Below, in pieces: positions 1 through 9,296 of a stretch of DNA of 64,000 bases. Position numbers and translations under genes: made by a program. The DNA is taken from NCBI GenBank assembly GCA_041743425.1, contig JBGTMS010000002.1, positions 1 through 64,000 on the forward strand, written 5' to 3'. The notes beneath the pieces are model-generated. The model made no database searches and was not told where the DNA came from. It saw only the letters and a list, made by a program, of their open reading frames with translations. Positions within the stretch are counted from its first letter, which is position 1, and every line of letters begins with the position of its first letter. This DNA comes from JTS-RE37 sp041743425. Its GTDB lineage: Bacteria; Bacteroidota; Bacteroidia; Flavobacteriales; Flavobacteriaceae.

Positions 1-1
1 T

Positions 2-376
2 ATGGCTAGAATTGCAGGTGTTGATATCCCAAAACAAAAGAGAGGCGTCATTGCACTGACGTACATATTTGGTATCGGTAAAAGCAGGGCGCTGACCATA
101 TTGGGGAAAGCCGAGGTTAATGAGGATACCAAGGTATCAGAATGGACCGACGATGAAATTGGCCGGATCCGGGATGCAGTCGCAACCTTTAAGATTGAAG
201 GGGAATTGCGTTCGGAAACCCAGCTGAATATCAAACGCCTTATGGATATCGGATGTTACCGGGGCGTGCGACACAGGTCGGGACTACCACTTAGGGGTCA
301 AAGGACCAAGAACAATTCCAGGACCAGGAAAGGAAAGAGAAAAACGGTAGCCAATAAGAAGAAGGCAACCAAATAA
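2..376 (+). CDS. rpsM: 30S ribosomal protein S13
   Basis: S13 sits in the head of the small ribosomal subunit and touches the P-site tRNA and the inter-subunit bridge. The 124-residue product opens with MARIAGVDIP, has the helix-turn segment around GIGKSRA (residues 24-30), and ends in a very basic tail (RGQRTKNNSRTRKGKRK). This is the full length expected for the family, so the gene is complete even though its ATG begins at the second base of the window. Whatever lies upstream in the ribosomal operon is cut off. It is the first of five co-directional translation/transcription genes (S13, S11, S4, RpoA, L17). Confidence 0.98.
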   Translation: MARIAGVDIPKQKRGVIALTYIFGIGKSRALTILGKAEVNEDTKVSEWTDDEIGRIRDAVATFKIEGELRSETQLNIKRLMDIGCYRGVRHRSGLPLRGQRTKNNSRTRKGKRKTVANKKKATK

Positions 377-459
377 GGCCTCTTTGGAGGTGATACGCCC
401 GTAGGTGAAGGCGGACTTAAGTTGGTAAAGCCAGCTACACAATATTAGATACTATAAAA

Positions 460-852
460 ATGGCAAAAACAGGTACCAAAGCCGCAAAGAAGCGCAAAGT
501 AGTAGTAGATTCAGTTGGGGAAGCCCATATAGCGGCTTCCTTTAACAACATCATTATTTCTCTTACTAACAAGAAAGGCGATGTTATTTCATGGGCCTCT
601 GCAGGTAAAATGGGATTCAGAGGATCCAAAAAAAATACGCCATATGCCGCCCAGGTGGCTGCTGAGGAGTGCGCCAAAACGGCTCATGAAGCAGGGCTTA
701 GAAAAGTCAAGGTCTATGTAAAAGGCCCGGGCAACGGACGGGAATCAGCCATTCGTTCTCTTCATAATTCAGGCATTGAGGTGGCTGAAATTATAGATGT
801 TACTCCACTACCTCACAATGGGTGCAGACCACCAAAACGCAGACGAGTTTAA
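460..852 (+). CDS. rpsK: 30S ribosomal protein S11
   Basis: S11 lies on the platform of the 30S subunit near the mRNA exit. The 130-residue product shows the family core: AHIAASFNNIIISLT, the SWASAGKMGFRGSKK segment (residues 45-59), KGPGNGRESAIRSL, and the C-terminal PHNGCRPPKRRRV. The ATG is preceded by an A-rich stretch (actataaaa) rather than a Shine-Dalgarno sequence, as is usual in Bacteroidota. It lies 83 bases after rpsM, and the gap holds no recognisable terminator. Confidence 0.98.
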   Translation: MAKTGTKAAKKRKVVVDSVGEAHIAASFNNIIISLTNKKGDVISWASAGKMGFRGSKKNTPYAAQVAAEECAKTAHEAGLRKVKVYVKGPGNGRESAIRSLHNSGIEVAEIIDVTPLPHNGCRPPKRRRV

Positions 853-964
853 ATTCATTTAAAATAATTCCACCAGGAATAGCGTGGATTTTTCAACGGA
901 GTGGTAGTTACGATTATCGAAGGATTAGCCTTAATTCATAATCACCACCCCCAATTTTAAGAAA

Positions 965-1570
965 ATGGCAAGATACACAGGACCAAAAACAAAGATCGCC
1001 CGTAAATTCGGCGAAGCAATCTTCGGAGATGACAAATCGTTCGAGAAGAAAAATTATCCTCCGGGACAACATGGCAACAACCGGCGCCGTGGTAAAAAAT
1101 CAGAGTATTCCGTTCAGTTAATGGAAAAGCAGAAAGCCAAGTATACGTACGGCATTCTGGAGAGGCAGTTCAGAAATATCTTTACAAAAGCCAACAGAAG
1201 CAAAGGGGTTACGGGTGAGGTACTTCTTCAATTATGTGAATCCAGACTTGACAATGTCATTTACAGAATGGGCTTGTCTAATTCGCGGAGCGGGGCCAGG
1301 CAATTGGTGTCGCACAGGCATATCACAGTGAATGGCGAATTGGTCAACATTCCGTCTTATTCTTTAAAGGCCGGAGATGTTGTAGGAGTAAGGGAGAAAT
1401 CCAAATCCCTGCAAACCATCGATGATGCCATTGCGGCCAATAGCAGTGTATATGAGTGGATCAGCTGGAATAATGAAAAAAAGGAAGGGACTTTTGTCTC
1501 CGTTCCGGAAAGAATCCAGATTCCGGAAAATATCAAGGAACAATTAATCGTCGAGTTATACTCAAAATAA
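965..1570 (+). CDS. rpsD: 30S ribosomal protein S4
   Basis: S4 nucleates 30S assembly by binding the 5' domain of 16S rRNA. The 201-residue product has the N-terminal S4 domain without the zinc-binding cysteines seen in some lineages (MARYTGPKTKIARKFGEAIF), then the RNA-binding S4 fold around residues 92-155 (SRLDNVIYRMGLSNSRSGAR, followed by HRHITVNG). The 112-base gap after rpsK shows no terminator and no clear structure. S4 is an autogenous regulator in some bacteria, but nothing here demonstrates that. Confidence 0.98.
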   Translation: MARYTGPKTKIARKFGEAIFGDDKSFEKKNYPPGQHGNNRRRGKKSEYSVQLMEKQKAKYTYGILERQFRNIFTKANRSKGVTGEVLLQLCESRLDNVIYRMGLSNSRSGARQLVSHRHITVNGELVNIPSYSLKAGDVVGVREKSKSLQTIDDAIAANSSVYEWISWNNEKKEGTFVSVPERIQIPENIKEQLIVELYSK

Positions 1571-1587
1571 ACAATACAGATCCGACT

Positions 1588-2580
1588 ATGGCATTATTTA
1601 ATTTTCAGAAACCCGATAAAGTTATAATGATTGACTCCTCAGATTTCGAGGGGAAATTCGAATTTCGTCCTTTGGAACCTGGTTACGGACTCACTGTTGG
1701 GAACGCATTAAGAAGAGTATTACTATCCTCTCTGGAAGGATTTGCAATCACCTCGGTAAGAATCGATAAGGTGGAACATGAATTTTCAGTTATAGAAGGG
1801 GTTGTTGAGGACGTCACCGAGATAATACTGAACCTGAAACAGGTTCGTTTTAAAAGACAAATTGATGATGTCAATGAAGAAACCGTTTCCATTTCAGTGA
1901 GTGGGAAGGAGCAATTAACCGCGGGAGATTTTCAGAAATTTATTTCCGGATATCAGGTATTAAATCCCGAATTGGTAATATGCAATATGGATCCTAAGAT
2001 CAGCATCAATCTGGAGATCATTATTGAGAAAGGTCGCGGATATGTTCCGGCCGAGGACAATAAGAAATCAAACGCTCCATTGGGTAGTATTGCTGTTGAT
2101 TCTATTTTTACGCCCATTAAAAATGTAAAATACAGCATTGAGAATTTCCGGGTTGAGCAAAAGACCGATTACGAGAAATTGGTCTTTGAAGTGGTAACAG
2201 ATGGCTCCATCCATCCGAAAAATGCCCTTACAGAAGCCGCCAAAGTACTTATTCATCATTTTATGCTGTTTTCCGATGAACGCATCACCCTTGAGGCCGA
2301 TGAAATCGCACAGACGGAAACTTATGATGAGGAATCCCTGCATATGAGGCAACTCCTGAAGACAAAGCTGGTAGATATGGATCTTTCTGTTCGTGCCCTG
2401 AATTGTCTTAAGGCGGCTGAAGTTGATACCCTGGGCGATCTTGTTTCCTTTAATAAGAATGATTTGATGAAGTTCAGGAATTTTGGAAAAAAATCCCTGA
2501 CAGAACTCGAGGAACTGGTCATAAACAAAGGTCTTAATTTTGGAATGGATCTGTCAAAATACAAATTGGATAAGGATTAA
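1588..2580 (+). CDS. rpoA: DNA-directed RNA polymerase subunit alpha
   Basis: Alpha subunit of RNA polymerase; the dimer scaffolds assembly of beta and beta'. The 330-residue product has the N-terminal assembly domain (roughly residues 1-230, with RPLEPGYGLTVGNALRRVLL near residue 27) and the C-terminal domain (roughly 255-320), whose helix-hairpin region reads LSVRALNCLKAAEVDTLGDL. That C-terminal domain contacts activators and UP elements in other bacteria. It starts 17 bases after rpsD and is clearly part of the same operon. Confidence 0.98.
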   Translation: MALFNFQKPDKVIMIDSSDFEGKFEFRPLEPGYGLTVGNALRRVLLSSLEGFAITSVRIDKVEHEFSVIEGVVEDVTEIILNLKQVRFKRQIDDVNEETVSISVSGKEQLTAGDFQKFISGYQVLNPELVICNMDPKISINLEIIIEKGRGYVPAEDNKKSNAPLGSIAVDSIFTPIKNVKYSIENFRVEQKTDYEKLVFEVVTDGSIHPKNALTEAAKVLIHHFMLFSDERITLEADEIAQTETYDEESLHMRQLLKTKLVDMDLSVRALNCLKAAEVDTLGDLVSFNKNDLMKFRNFGKKSLTELEELVINKGLNFGMDLSKYKLDKD

Positions 2581-2636
2581 CCTGTTTTTGGTGGAGGCGG
2601 ATTTTCCGCCCCGGACAAAGTATATATTAAATTATC

Positions 2637-3341
2637 ATGAGACACGGTAAGAAAGTCAATCACTTAAGCAGAAAAACGGCCCATAGGCGCTCTATGCTGG
2701 CTAATATGGCCTGTTCGCTGATTGAGCATAAAAGAATCAATACAACCGTAGCAAAGGCCAAGGCGCTGAAACTGTTTATTGAACCTTTGATCACAAAATC
2801 AAAGTCTGAGAATAACGTGAGTGCTGAAAAAGGGACACACAACCGGAGAATTGTTTTCAGAAATCTCCGGGATAAATTTGCAGTTACTGAATTGTTCAGC
2901 GCGGTTTCTGAAAAAGTAGGAGACCGGCCCGGAGGATACACGCGGATCATTAAACTGGGTAATCGTCTTGGCGATAACGCAGATATGGCGATGATTGAAC
3001 TGGTGGATTTTAATGAAGTCTACAACGCCGGAAAACCGAAGAAACAGAAAACGACAAGAAGAAGCAGGAAAGGCAAATCGGAAGAAGCCGCTGCGGAAAC
3101 TGAAATTGCGGTCGCAGAGAAGCCGGCAGCGGTTAAAACGCCAAAAGCTGATAAGGTAAAGGCCACAGAAAAGGAGCCTAAAGCAGAGAAAGAAACCAAA
3201 AAAGCGACGGAAACTGTCGCGGAAGGGGAATCAGATGTTGTTCAGCCTCCCGCTCCTGAAACGGAAACTGCAGCTACCTCAGATGACGTTGCGGGGGAAG
3301 AAAATGAAAAAAAAGGTAAGACTTCAGAATCAGAAAGTTGA
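2637..3341 (+). CDS. rplQ: 50S ribosomal protein L17 with long charged tail
   Basis: L17 binds 23S rRNA in the large subunit near the exit tunnel. The conserved L17 fold occupies about residues 1-125 (MRHGKKVNHLSRKTAHRRSM to MIELVDFNEVYN). It is followed by about 105 residues of low-complexity sequence rich in Lys, Glu, Ala, Thr and Pro, which is much longer than the E. coli protein. Bacteroidota L17 proteins commonly carry C-terminal extensions; this one looks disordered. It is the last gene of the ribosomal operon and is followed directly by a strong intrinsic terminator. Confidence 0.97.
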   Translation: MRHGKKVNHLSRKTAHRRSMLANMACSLIEHKRINTTVAKAKALKLFIEPLITKSKSENNVSAEKGTHNRRIVFRNLRDKFAVTELFSAVSEKVGDRPGGYTRIIKLGNRLGDNADMAMIELVDFNEVYNAGKPKKQKTTRRSRKGKSEEAAAETEIAVAEKPAAVKTPKADKVKATEKEPKAEKETKKATETVAEGESDVVQPPAPETETAATSDDVAGEENEKKGKTSESES

Positions 3342-3367
3342 ATTGGGTTCGGGAAAAGTATAAATTT

Positions 3368-3400
3368 AAAAGGATAGGCCGGAAAGCCTATCCTTTTTTT
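3368..3400 (+). terminator. Intrinsic terminator after rplQ
   Basis: A perfect 12-bp stem (left arm 3368-3379, right arm 3386-3397) closes a 6-base loop and runs into a T tract ending at 3400. It lies 26 bases after the rplQ stop and ends the ribosomal operon before carA. Confidence 0.92.
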
Positions 3401-3516
3401 ATGAATACCCAGGCTCCGGGCAATGGAAAAGATGCCTCCTTATGCTATGCTCCCATGATACCATACTGTGCAATATCAAATTGGGTCCGAACAGGCATTA
3501 ATTGTATTGGTTCTTT

Positions 3517-3524
3517 TATCTTTG
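3517..3524 (+). promoter_or_regulatory. Promoter -7 element for carA
   Basis: TATCTTTG matches the Bacteroidota -7 consensus TAnnTTTG exactly. It lies between the rplQ terminator and the carA GTG start, giving a leader of about 65 bases. No well-spaced -33 TTG was seen. Confidence 0.5.
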
Positions 3525-3591
3525 TTCCAATTATAACAGGCTTTTTGGAAGACAGTAAAACCGAATTATTAATCAAGATACCTATTTTAAC

Positions 3592-4719
3592 GTGAAATAT
3601 CAGCCCAGAAAGAAAGCGTTGCTCTTATTAGCCGATGGCACTATTTTCTATGGCAAATCCATAGGAGAAACGGAAGGAACCGCATACGGGGAGGTTTGTT
3701 TCAACACCGGAATGACCGGGTATCAGGAAATTTTCACGGATCCTTCCTACTTCGGGCAATTGATGATCACAACCAATGCCCATATCGGAAATTACGGAGC
3801 CCATAACAGCGAAGTAGAATCTGATTCCATAAAGATCGCGGGATTAATTTGTAAAAATTTCAGTTACGATTATTCGCGGCCGGAGGCAGATCAGAGCCTG
3901 AAAAGTTTTATGGATGCGCATGCGTTATTTGGAATTTCCGATGTGGATACACGGGCGCTTGTTGCCTATATACGAGATCACGGTGCCATGAACGCGATCA
4001 TTTCCACGGAAGTGGATCAACTTCAAAAGCTGAAGGCCATGCTGAAGGAAGTTCCGGATATGAACGGACTTGAACTCGCCTCCAACGTCTCTACCCCGGA
4101 GCCTTACTTCTATGGAAATGAGCAGGCGAAATACCGCATCGCGGCACTCGACATAGGAATTAAAAAAAATATCCTCAGGAATTTGGCCAAAAGAGATGCC
4201 TATATCAAAATATTCCCGTACGATGCGACGTACGAGGATATGAATGAATGGCAACCGGATGGCTTTTTTATTTCCAATGGTCCCGGGGATCCACAACCTC
4301 TGGAAGCTGCCATCAGCCTCGCCAGGCAAATTATTGCCGGGGATAAACCCCTTTTTGGTATCTGCCTGGGGCATCAGGTGATTGCCCTGGCGAATGGGGT
4401 ATCGACTTATAAAATGCACAACGGGCACAGGGGCATCAATCATCCCGTCATGAACCTGCTTACCGGAAAAGGAGAGATAACCTCCCAAAACCATGGATTT
4501 GCCGTTAACAGGGAAGAAACAGAAGCGCATCCGGAATTGGAAATTACTCATGTCCATCTGAATGATCATAGTGTGGCCGGGATGCGGATGAAGGAGAAAA
4601 ATGTTTTTTCGGTTCAGTACCATCCTGAAGCGAGTCCGGGTCCTCATGATGCGAATTACCTGTTTGATCAGTTCTTTGAAATGATCGCTGCGGGGGTTAG
4701 CAGGACCGCTTTGGTTTAA
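3592..4719 (+). CDS. carA: Carbamoyl-phosphate synthase small (glutaminase) subunit
   Basis: CarA hydrolyses glutamine and passes ammonia to the large subunit CarB to make carbamoyl phosphate for arginine and pyrimidine synthesis. The 375-residue product has the N-terminal CarA domain (residues 1-150, with GEVCFNTGMTGYQEIFTDPS) and a class I glutamine amidotransferase domain. The nucleophile is Cys258 in GICLGHQ, and the His344/Glu346 pair is in QYHPEAS. The start is GTG at 3592. carB is not adjacent: the next gene is eno. Confidence 0.97.
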   Translation: MKYQPRKKALLLLADGTIFYGKSIGETEGTAYGEVCFNTGMTGYQEIFTDPSYFGQLMITTNAHIGNYGAHNSEVESDSIKIAGLICKNFSYDYSRPEADQSLKSFMDAHALFGISDVDTRALVAYIRDHGAMNAIISTEVDQLQKLKAMLKEVPDMNGLELASNVSTPEPYFYGNEQAKYRIAALDIGIKKNILRNLAKRDAYIKIFPYDATYEDMNEWQPDGFFISNGPGDPQPLEAAISLARQIIAGDKPLFGICLGHQVIALANGVSTYKMHNGHRGINHPVMNLLTGKGEITSQNHGFAVNREETEAHPELEITHVHLNDHSVAGMRMKEKNVFSVQYHPEASPGPHDANYLFDQFFEMIAAGVSRTALV

Positions 4720-4885
4720 ACAATAAAAATTTCCTTTCAAAGGTCAGCCCCTATGAGGGATACACTAGCTGCTTTTGTATCTTTACCCTTAGCATAAGCA
4801 CCTATGGTTTTTTTGAAGGCCGGCATAAGTTAGGCAAGCCTGAACCCGCTTTATACGTAAATTATTAACTTTAAATTCACTTTGA

Positions 4886-6178
4886 ATGAGCATTATCATC
4901 GACATTCACGCAAGACAAATTTTTGATTCCCGGGGTAATCCAACTGTGGAGGTAGATGTGATCACCGAAAACGGAGTTATGGGAAGAGCGGCTGTGCCCT
5001 CCGGTGCTTCTACCGGGGAACATGAGGCAGTGGAACTCAGAGATGGGGGGAAGCTTTTTATGGGCAAGGGAGTTAGTAAGGCCGTCGATAATGTAAATAC
5101 CGCAATAGCGGAAGCGATCAGGGGCATGGTTGTTTTTGATCAAAATAAAATAGACCAGGCAATGATAGATCTGGATGGCACTCCTAATAAATCCAAATTG
5201 GGTGCCAACGCCATCCTGGGCGTTTCGCTGGCAGTTGCAAAGGCGGCCGCCAATGAATTGGGAATGTCCCTTTACCGCTATGTTGGAGGGGTAAGTGCCA
5301 ATACGCTGCCGGTACCTATGATGAATATTATCAACGGTGGGTCCCATTCGGATGCCCCGATCGCTTTTCAGGAATTCATGGTGATGCCGGTTAAAGCCAA
5401 AGACTTCAGTCAGGCCATTCAGATGGGTACCGAAATTTTCCACCATTTGAAAAAAGTATTGCATGACCGTGGACTGAGTACTGCTGTCGGTGATGAGGGC
5501 GGTTTTGCGCCTACACTCGATGGTACAGAGGATGCCCTCGAAACCATAGCCAAGGCGGTGGAAAATGCAGGATACAAACTTGGTAATGAGGTGATGATTG
5601 CTCTGGATTGCGCCGCCGCGGAATTTTATGTGGATGGAAAGTATGACTACACCAAATTCGAAGGAGATAAAGGAGCCGTCAGAACATCAGCGGAACAGGC
5701 TCAGTATCTTGCCGACCTATGTGCCAACTATCCCATCATTTCTATTGAAGATGGCATGGATCAAAATGACTGGGCGGGATGGAAGCTCCTGACTGAAAAA
5801 GTTGGGGATAAAGTACAACTTGTTGGGGATGATTTGTTTGTAACGAATGTGGACAGGCTCTCAAAGGGAATAAGAGAAGGGATCGGTAATTCCATTCTTA
5901 TTAAGGTGAATCAGATCGGAACACTGACAGAAACCATAGCGGCAGTTCATATGGCTAAAAATGCAGGCTACACCTCAGTAATGTCCCACCGTTCCGGGGA
6001 AACCGAGGATAACACGATTGCTGATCTTGCCGTTGCCCTCAACACGGGTCAGATCAAGACCGGATCTGCATCCAGGAGCGACAGGATGGCGAAATATAAC
6101 CAACTACTCCGGATCGAGGAGGAATTGGGAACAACGGCCTATTATCCCGGGCAAATGGCTTTCAAGATAACACGATAA
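4886..6178 (+). CDS. eno: Enolase (phosphopyruvate hydratase)
   Basis: Enolase interconverts 2-phosphoglycerate and phosphoenolpyruvate in glycolysis. The 430-residue product is full length and shows SGASTGEHEA near the N-terminus, Glu204 in GDEGGFAP, metal-binding acids in SIEDGMDQNDW and LVGDDLFVTN, catalytic Lys340 in ILIKVNQIGT, and His368 in SHRSGETEDN. The 166-base gap upstream holds two near-matches to the -7 consensus (TATCTTTA at 4778-4785 and TAACTTTA at 4866-4873); neither has a convincing -33 partner. Confidence 0.98.
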   Translation: MSIIIDIHARQIFDSRGNPTVEVDVITENGVMGRAAVPSGASTGEHEAVELRDGGKLFMGKGVSKAVDNVNTAIAEAIRGMVVFDQNKIDQAMIDLDGTPNKSKLGANAILGVSLAVAKAAANELGMSLYRYVGGVSANTLPVPMMNIINGGSHSDAPIAFQEFMVMPVKAKDFSQAIQMGTEIFHHLKKVLHDRGLSTAVGDEGGFAPTLDGTEDALETIAKAVENAGYKLGNEVMIALDCAAAEFYVDGKYDYTKFEGDKGAVRTSAEQAQYLADLCANYPIISIEDGMDQNDWAGWKLLTEKVGDKVQLVGDDLFVTNVDRLSKGIREGIGNSILIKVNQIGTLTETIAAVHMAKNAGYTSVMSHRSGETEDNTIADLAVALNTGQIKTGSASRSDRMAKYNQLLRIEEELGTTAYYPGQMAFKITR

Positions 6179-6304
6179 TTTTCGTCATGGCTGATTTTTC
6201 TCAGCAAAGGAAAGACATGCCTGAAAATGTTCCGGGACCTTCCTCAGCAGATATGCTCCAAGGTACTATCGTGGTCTGAAGAAATCTGAATATCGACTTA
6301 CAGA

Positions 6305-7864
6305 ATGACCAATTTTTTATTTGTAGCTGCCGAAAATGATGGTATCTCCAGGTGTAAGGCCGGCGGGATGGGTGATGTTGTCAGGGATGTGCCAAGGCAA
6401 ATTTCCACCATGGGAGATTCCGTCCATGTCGTTGTCCCTTCTTACTCCAGGTTGCATCAGAACGGTCTTCTGCGCATGATACTCCAACTTCCCCTCAGAG
6501 GCTTAACTTACACTGTCGAGCTCTACGAGGTGGTCCCCAAAAAGGAATTTAAGAATGTCCATCATTATGTGATTCATCATTTGGAGATCCAATCAGGGGA
6601 GATCGGTCATATTTATCACGATGATCCGGAAGAACCGTTCTATACGGACTATATCAAATTTACCATTTTTTGTACGGCAGTGGCTGAAGCGATCCGCAGA
6701 GGCGCCTTTGGTATACTTGATATCGTACACCTTCATGACTGGCACTCCAGTCTGTTGTTATTTCTGAGAGCCTTCCATCCAGAATTTGTATCCCTTAAGC
6801 GCATCCGGTTCATATACACTATACACAATCTCGCAATTCAGGGAATACGGCCTTTCACAGGAAATTACTCTTCTCTCACTTCCTGGTTTCCGGGACTCTC
6901 TTTTGATATCAAGAAATTGGTAGATCACCGATACCCTGACTGTATCAATCTGATGGCCGTGGGAATCCGATTGGCGGATGCTGTTCATACCGTTTCCCCG
7001 TCCTATAAGGATGATGTCATCAAACCGAGCAGACCTCCGGAATTCATCGGAGGAGAAAGTCTGGAAAAGGACTTGCAACAAGCCAACGCAGAAGGAAGGT
7101 TGTTCGGAATTCTCAATGGTTCCAATTACCATAATATCAGGCATGCCGAAAAGGGTCTGCTCTACAGAAATATAGTAAGAGCCCTGTTTGGATGGTTGCA
7201 GGAAGAATCCAAGAAATACAAATCCGACTTTTTGGCACATACCGGCGAGAAAGTTATGGACTATGTAACAGAAAGACCCAAATTTATTGTTGCCAGCGTC
7301 GCGCGGCTGACAGAACAAAAATTTTACTTTTTCAAACGTTCCCCCGAAGCCCTGGTTCAAATTCTTAAGAGTCTTCAGAAGGCGGATGGCATTTTCATGA
7401 TGTTGGGAACCGGAGCACCGGAATATGAGGAGCACTTTCGCAAAATGAGTTACGAGCATAAAAATTTTATCTTCACTAATGGCCAGTCCGAAGACCTTAT
7501 AGATTCGATATATCTGGAAACCGACCTTTATTTTATGCCGAGTCAGTTCGAACCTTGCGGGATCAGTCAGATGCTGGCCATGCGCAATGGCAATCCTTGT
7601 CTGGTACACAGAACAGGAGGCCTGAAGGACACCGTTGAACATCTCCGGACCGGATTCAGTTTTGACGGTAAAACTTATGAGGATAAAATTAAGAACATGG
7701 TCAAGGTGTTTAACCTCGCTCAGGACATGTTCCTTCATGACCAGCCCGCCTGGATGACCATGCAGAACAATGCACGAAATATGCGGTTTACCTGGGAGAA
7801 ATCAGTTGAAGGGTATTACAGCCAGCTCTACGGAATTAAGGAGCGGGCAGAATTAAAATCCTGA
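6305..7864 (+). CDS. GT5 family glycogen/starch synthase-like glycosyltransferase
   Basis: Glycogen synthases add glucose from a nucleotide sugar to an alpha-1,4-glucan. The 519-residue product begins with a starch-synthase catalytic domain in which CKAGGMGDVVRDVP (residues 18-31) corresponds to the sugar-nucleotide KxGGLGDV loop. It then has HLHDWHSSLL, IHNLAIQG, SVARLTEQK and, near the C-terminus, PSQFEPCGISQMLAMRNG, the retaining-GT-B E-x7-E region. The family assignment is firm; the exact acceptor is not. It lies alone between eno and gltA, with no glgB, glgC or debranching gene nearby, so glycogen synthesis is inferred from family only. Confidence 0.85.
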   Translation: MTNFLFVAAENDGISRCKAGGMGDVVRDVPRQISTMGDSVHVVVPSYSRLHQNGLLRMILQLPLRGLTYTVELYEVVPKKEFKNVHHYVIHHLEIQSGEIGHIYHDDPEEPFYTDYIKFTIFCTAVAEAIRRGAFGILDIVHLHDWHSSLLLFLRAFHPEFVSLKRIRFIYTIHNLAIQGIRPFTGNYSSLTSWFPGLSFDIKKLVDHRYPDCINLMAVGIRLADAVHTVSPSYKDDVIKPSRPPEFIGGESLEKDLQQANAEGRLFGILNGSNYHNIRHAEKGLLYRNIVRALFGWLQEESKKYKSDFLAHTGEKVMDYVTERPKFIVASVARLTEQKFYFFKRSPEALVQILKSLQKADGIFMMLGTGAPEYEEHFRKMSYEHKNFIFTNGQSEDLIDSIYLETDLYFMPSQFEPCGISQMLAMRNGNPCLVHRTGGLKDTVEHLRTGFSFDGKTYEDKIKNMVKVFNLAQDMFLHDQPAWMTMQNNARNMRFTWEKSVEGYYSQLYGIKERAELKS

Positions 7865-7929
7865 AACCTTCCAACCATTATATCCGTAATTTCTGCTTGT
7901 TGGAATGCGAATAAAATGAAATTCGGCAA

Positions 7930-7960
7930 TTGTTAAGATGGCTGGATTTTCGTAAATTTA
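7930..7960 (+). promoter_or_regulatory. Promoter for gltA
   Basis: TTG at 7930-7932 and TAAATTTA at 7953-7960 are separated by 20 bases, fitting the Bacteroidota -33/-7 pattern apart from the last base of the -7 box. It lies 32 bases upstream of the gltA ATG. Confidence 0.5.
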
Positions 7961-7992
7961 CCTTTCCGTCATATTAAAGTAAAAGCAAACAC

Positions 7993-9276
7993 ATGTCTGA
8001 TAAAGCTACACTGGAGTACCAAGGTACCAAATACGAATTTCCTGTGATTGAGGGAACAGAAAATGAATTGGCTATTGATATACAGAATCTAAGGTCAATG
8101 AGTGGGATGATCACTCTGGATCCAGGTTACAAGAATACAGGTTCGTGCGAGAGTGCCATCACTTTTCTCGATGGTGAAAAGGGTATTTTACGGTACCGTG
8201 GCTATCCCATCGAGGAGCTTGCCGAAAAAGCAGATTTTCTTGAAGTTGCCTATCTTTTGATTTTTGGGGATCTTCCCGACAAGGTGCAGTTAGAAAAATT
8301 CCATAAGGATATCAAGGCAGAATCACGGGTGGACGAAGAAATGAAGAAGATCCTGGATGGCTTTCCGAAGTCGGCTCATCCCATGGGTGTTTTATCTTCT
8401 CTAACCAGTGCGCTGATCGCATTTAATCCTTCCATGGTGAATGTGACCTCCGAAAAGGACATGTACTTTGCCATAGTACGTATCCTGGCAAAATTCCCCG
8501 TACTGGTGGCCTGGACGCTGCGGAAGAAAAAAGGATTGCCTCTTGATTATGGGGACAGCACTTTGGGTTATGTGGAGAACATCCATAAAATGATGTTCAA
8601 AATGCCGAATGAAGAATACATCAAAAATAAAACGGTTATTGAGGCATTGGATAAATTACTCATTTTACATGCAGATCATGAACAGAATTGTTCTACTTCT
8701 ACGGTCCGCATCGTAGGTTCCTCCCATGCAGGCCTATTTGCATCGCTCTCTGCCGGAATTTCAGCGCTATGGGGACCACTTCATGGCGGAGCAAATCAGG
8801 CGGTGCTTGAAATGCTTGAGGCAATTGACAGGGACGGGGGCGATACCAAGAAATATATGGCGAAAGCTAAAGACAAGGAAGATCCTTTCAGGTTGATGGG
8901 ATTTGGACACAGGGTTTACAAAAACTTTGATCCCCGGGCAAAGATTATTAAGAAGGCTGCCGATGAGGTGTTAAATGAATTAGGTATTGAAGATCCCATC
9001 CTTGATATCGCCAAGGGTTTGGAAAAGGAGGCCCTTGAGGATCCCTACTTTGTAGATCGCAAATTATATCCAAATGTCGATTTCTATTCCGGAATCATTT
9101 ACAGGGCCCTGGACATCCCGATTGATATGTTTACGGTTATGTTCGCATTGGGACGCCTTCCCGGATGGATTGCCCAATGGAGGGAAATGAGACTCAAGGG
9201 TGAACCCATTGGCAGACCGCGGCAGGTGTATGTGGGTAAGAACACAAGATCCTTTGTGACACTGGATGAACGCTAA
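7993..9276 (+). CDS. gltA: Citrate synthase
   Basis: Citrate synthase condenses oxaloacetate and acetyl-CoA at the entry of the TCA cycle. The 427-residue product has the size and N-terminal domain of the hexameric, NADH-sensitive Gram-negative type. The catalytic triad is visible: His264 in WGPLHGGANQ, His306 in GFGHRVYKN and Asp363 in NVDFYSG. It has its own predicted promoter and is followed 20 bases later by the DDAH-like gene, which may be co-transcribed. Confidence 0.97.
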   Translation: MSDKATLEYQGTKYEFPVIEGTENELAIDIQNLRSMSGMITLDPGYKNTGSCESAITFLDGEKGILRYRGYPIEELAEKADFLEVAYLLIFGDLPDKVQLEKFHKDIKAESRVDEEMKKILDGFPKSAHPMGVLSSLTSALIAFNPSMVNVTSEKDMYFAIVRILAKFPVLVAWTLRKKKGLPLDYGDSTLGYVENIHKMMFKMPNEEYIKNKTVIEALDKLLILHADHEQNCSTSTVRIVGSSHAGLFASLSAGISALWGPLHGGANQAVLEMLEAIDRDGGDTKKYMAKAKDKEDPFRLMGFGHRVYKNFDPRAKIIKKAADEVLNELGIEDPILDIAKGLEKEALEDPYFVDRKLYPNVDFYSGIIYRALDIPIDMFTVMFALGRLPGWIAQWREMRLKGEPIGRPRQVYVGKNTRSFVTLDER

Positions 9277-9296
9277 AAATCCCCGCTGATTAGCAA

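Noticed and set aside
3338..3595. An 85-aa open frame after rplQ
   Set aside because: It contains the intrinsic terminator hairpin and the carA promoter box, and its product has no family resemblance.
3925..4740. A 271-aa minus-strand open frame opposite carA
   Set aside because: It is antisense to a firmly identified gene, with no start signal and no recognisable domain.
6758..7738. A 326-aa minus-strand open frame opposite the GT5 gene
   Set aside because: It is entirely antisense to the glycosyltransferase and has no domain or signal features; it is a shadow of that gene's codon bias.
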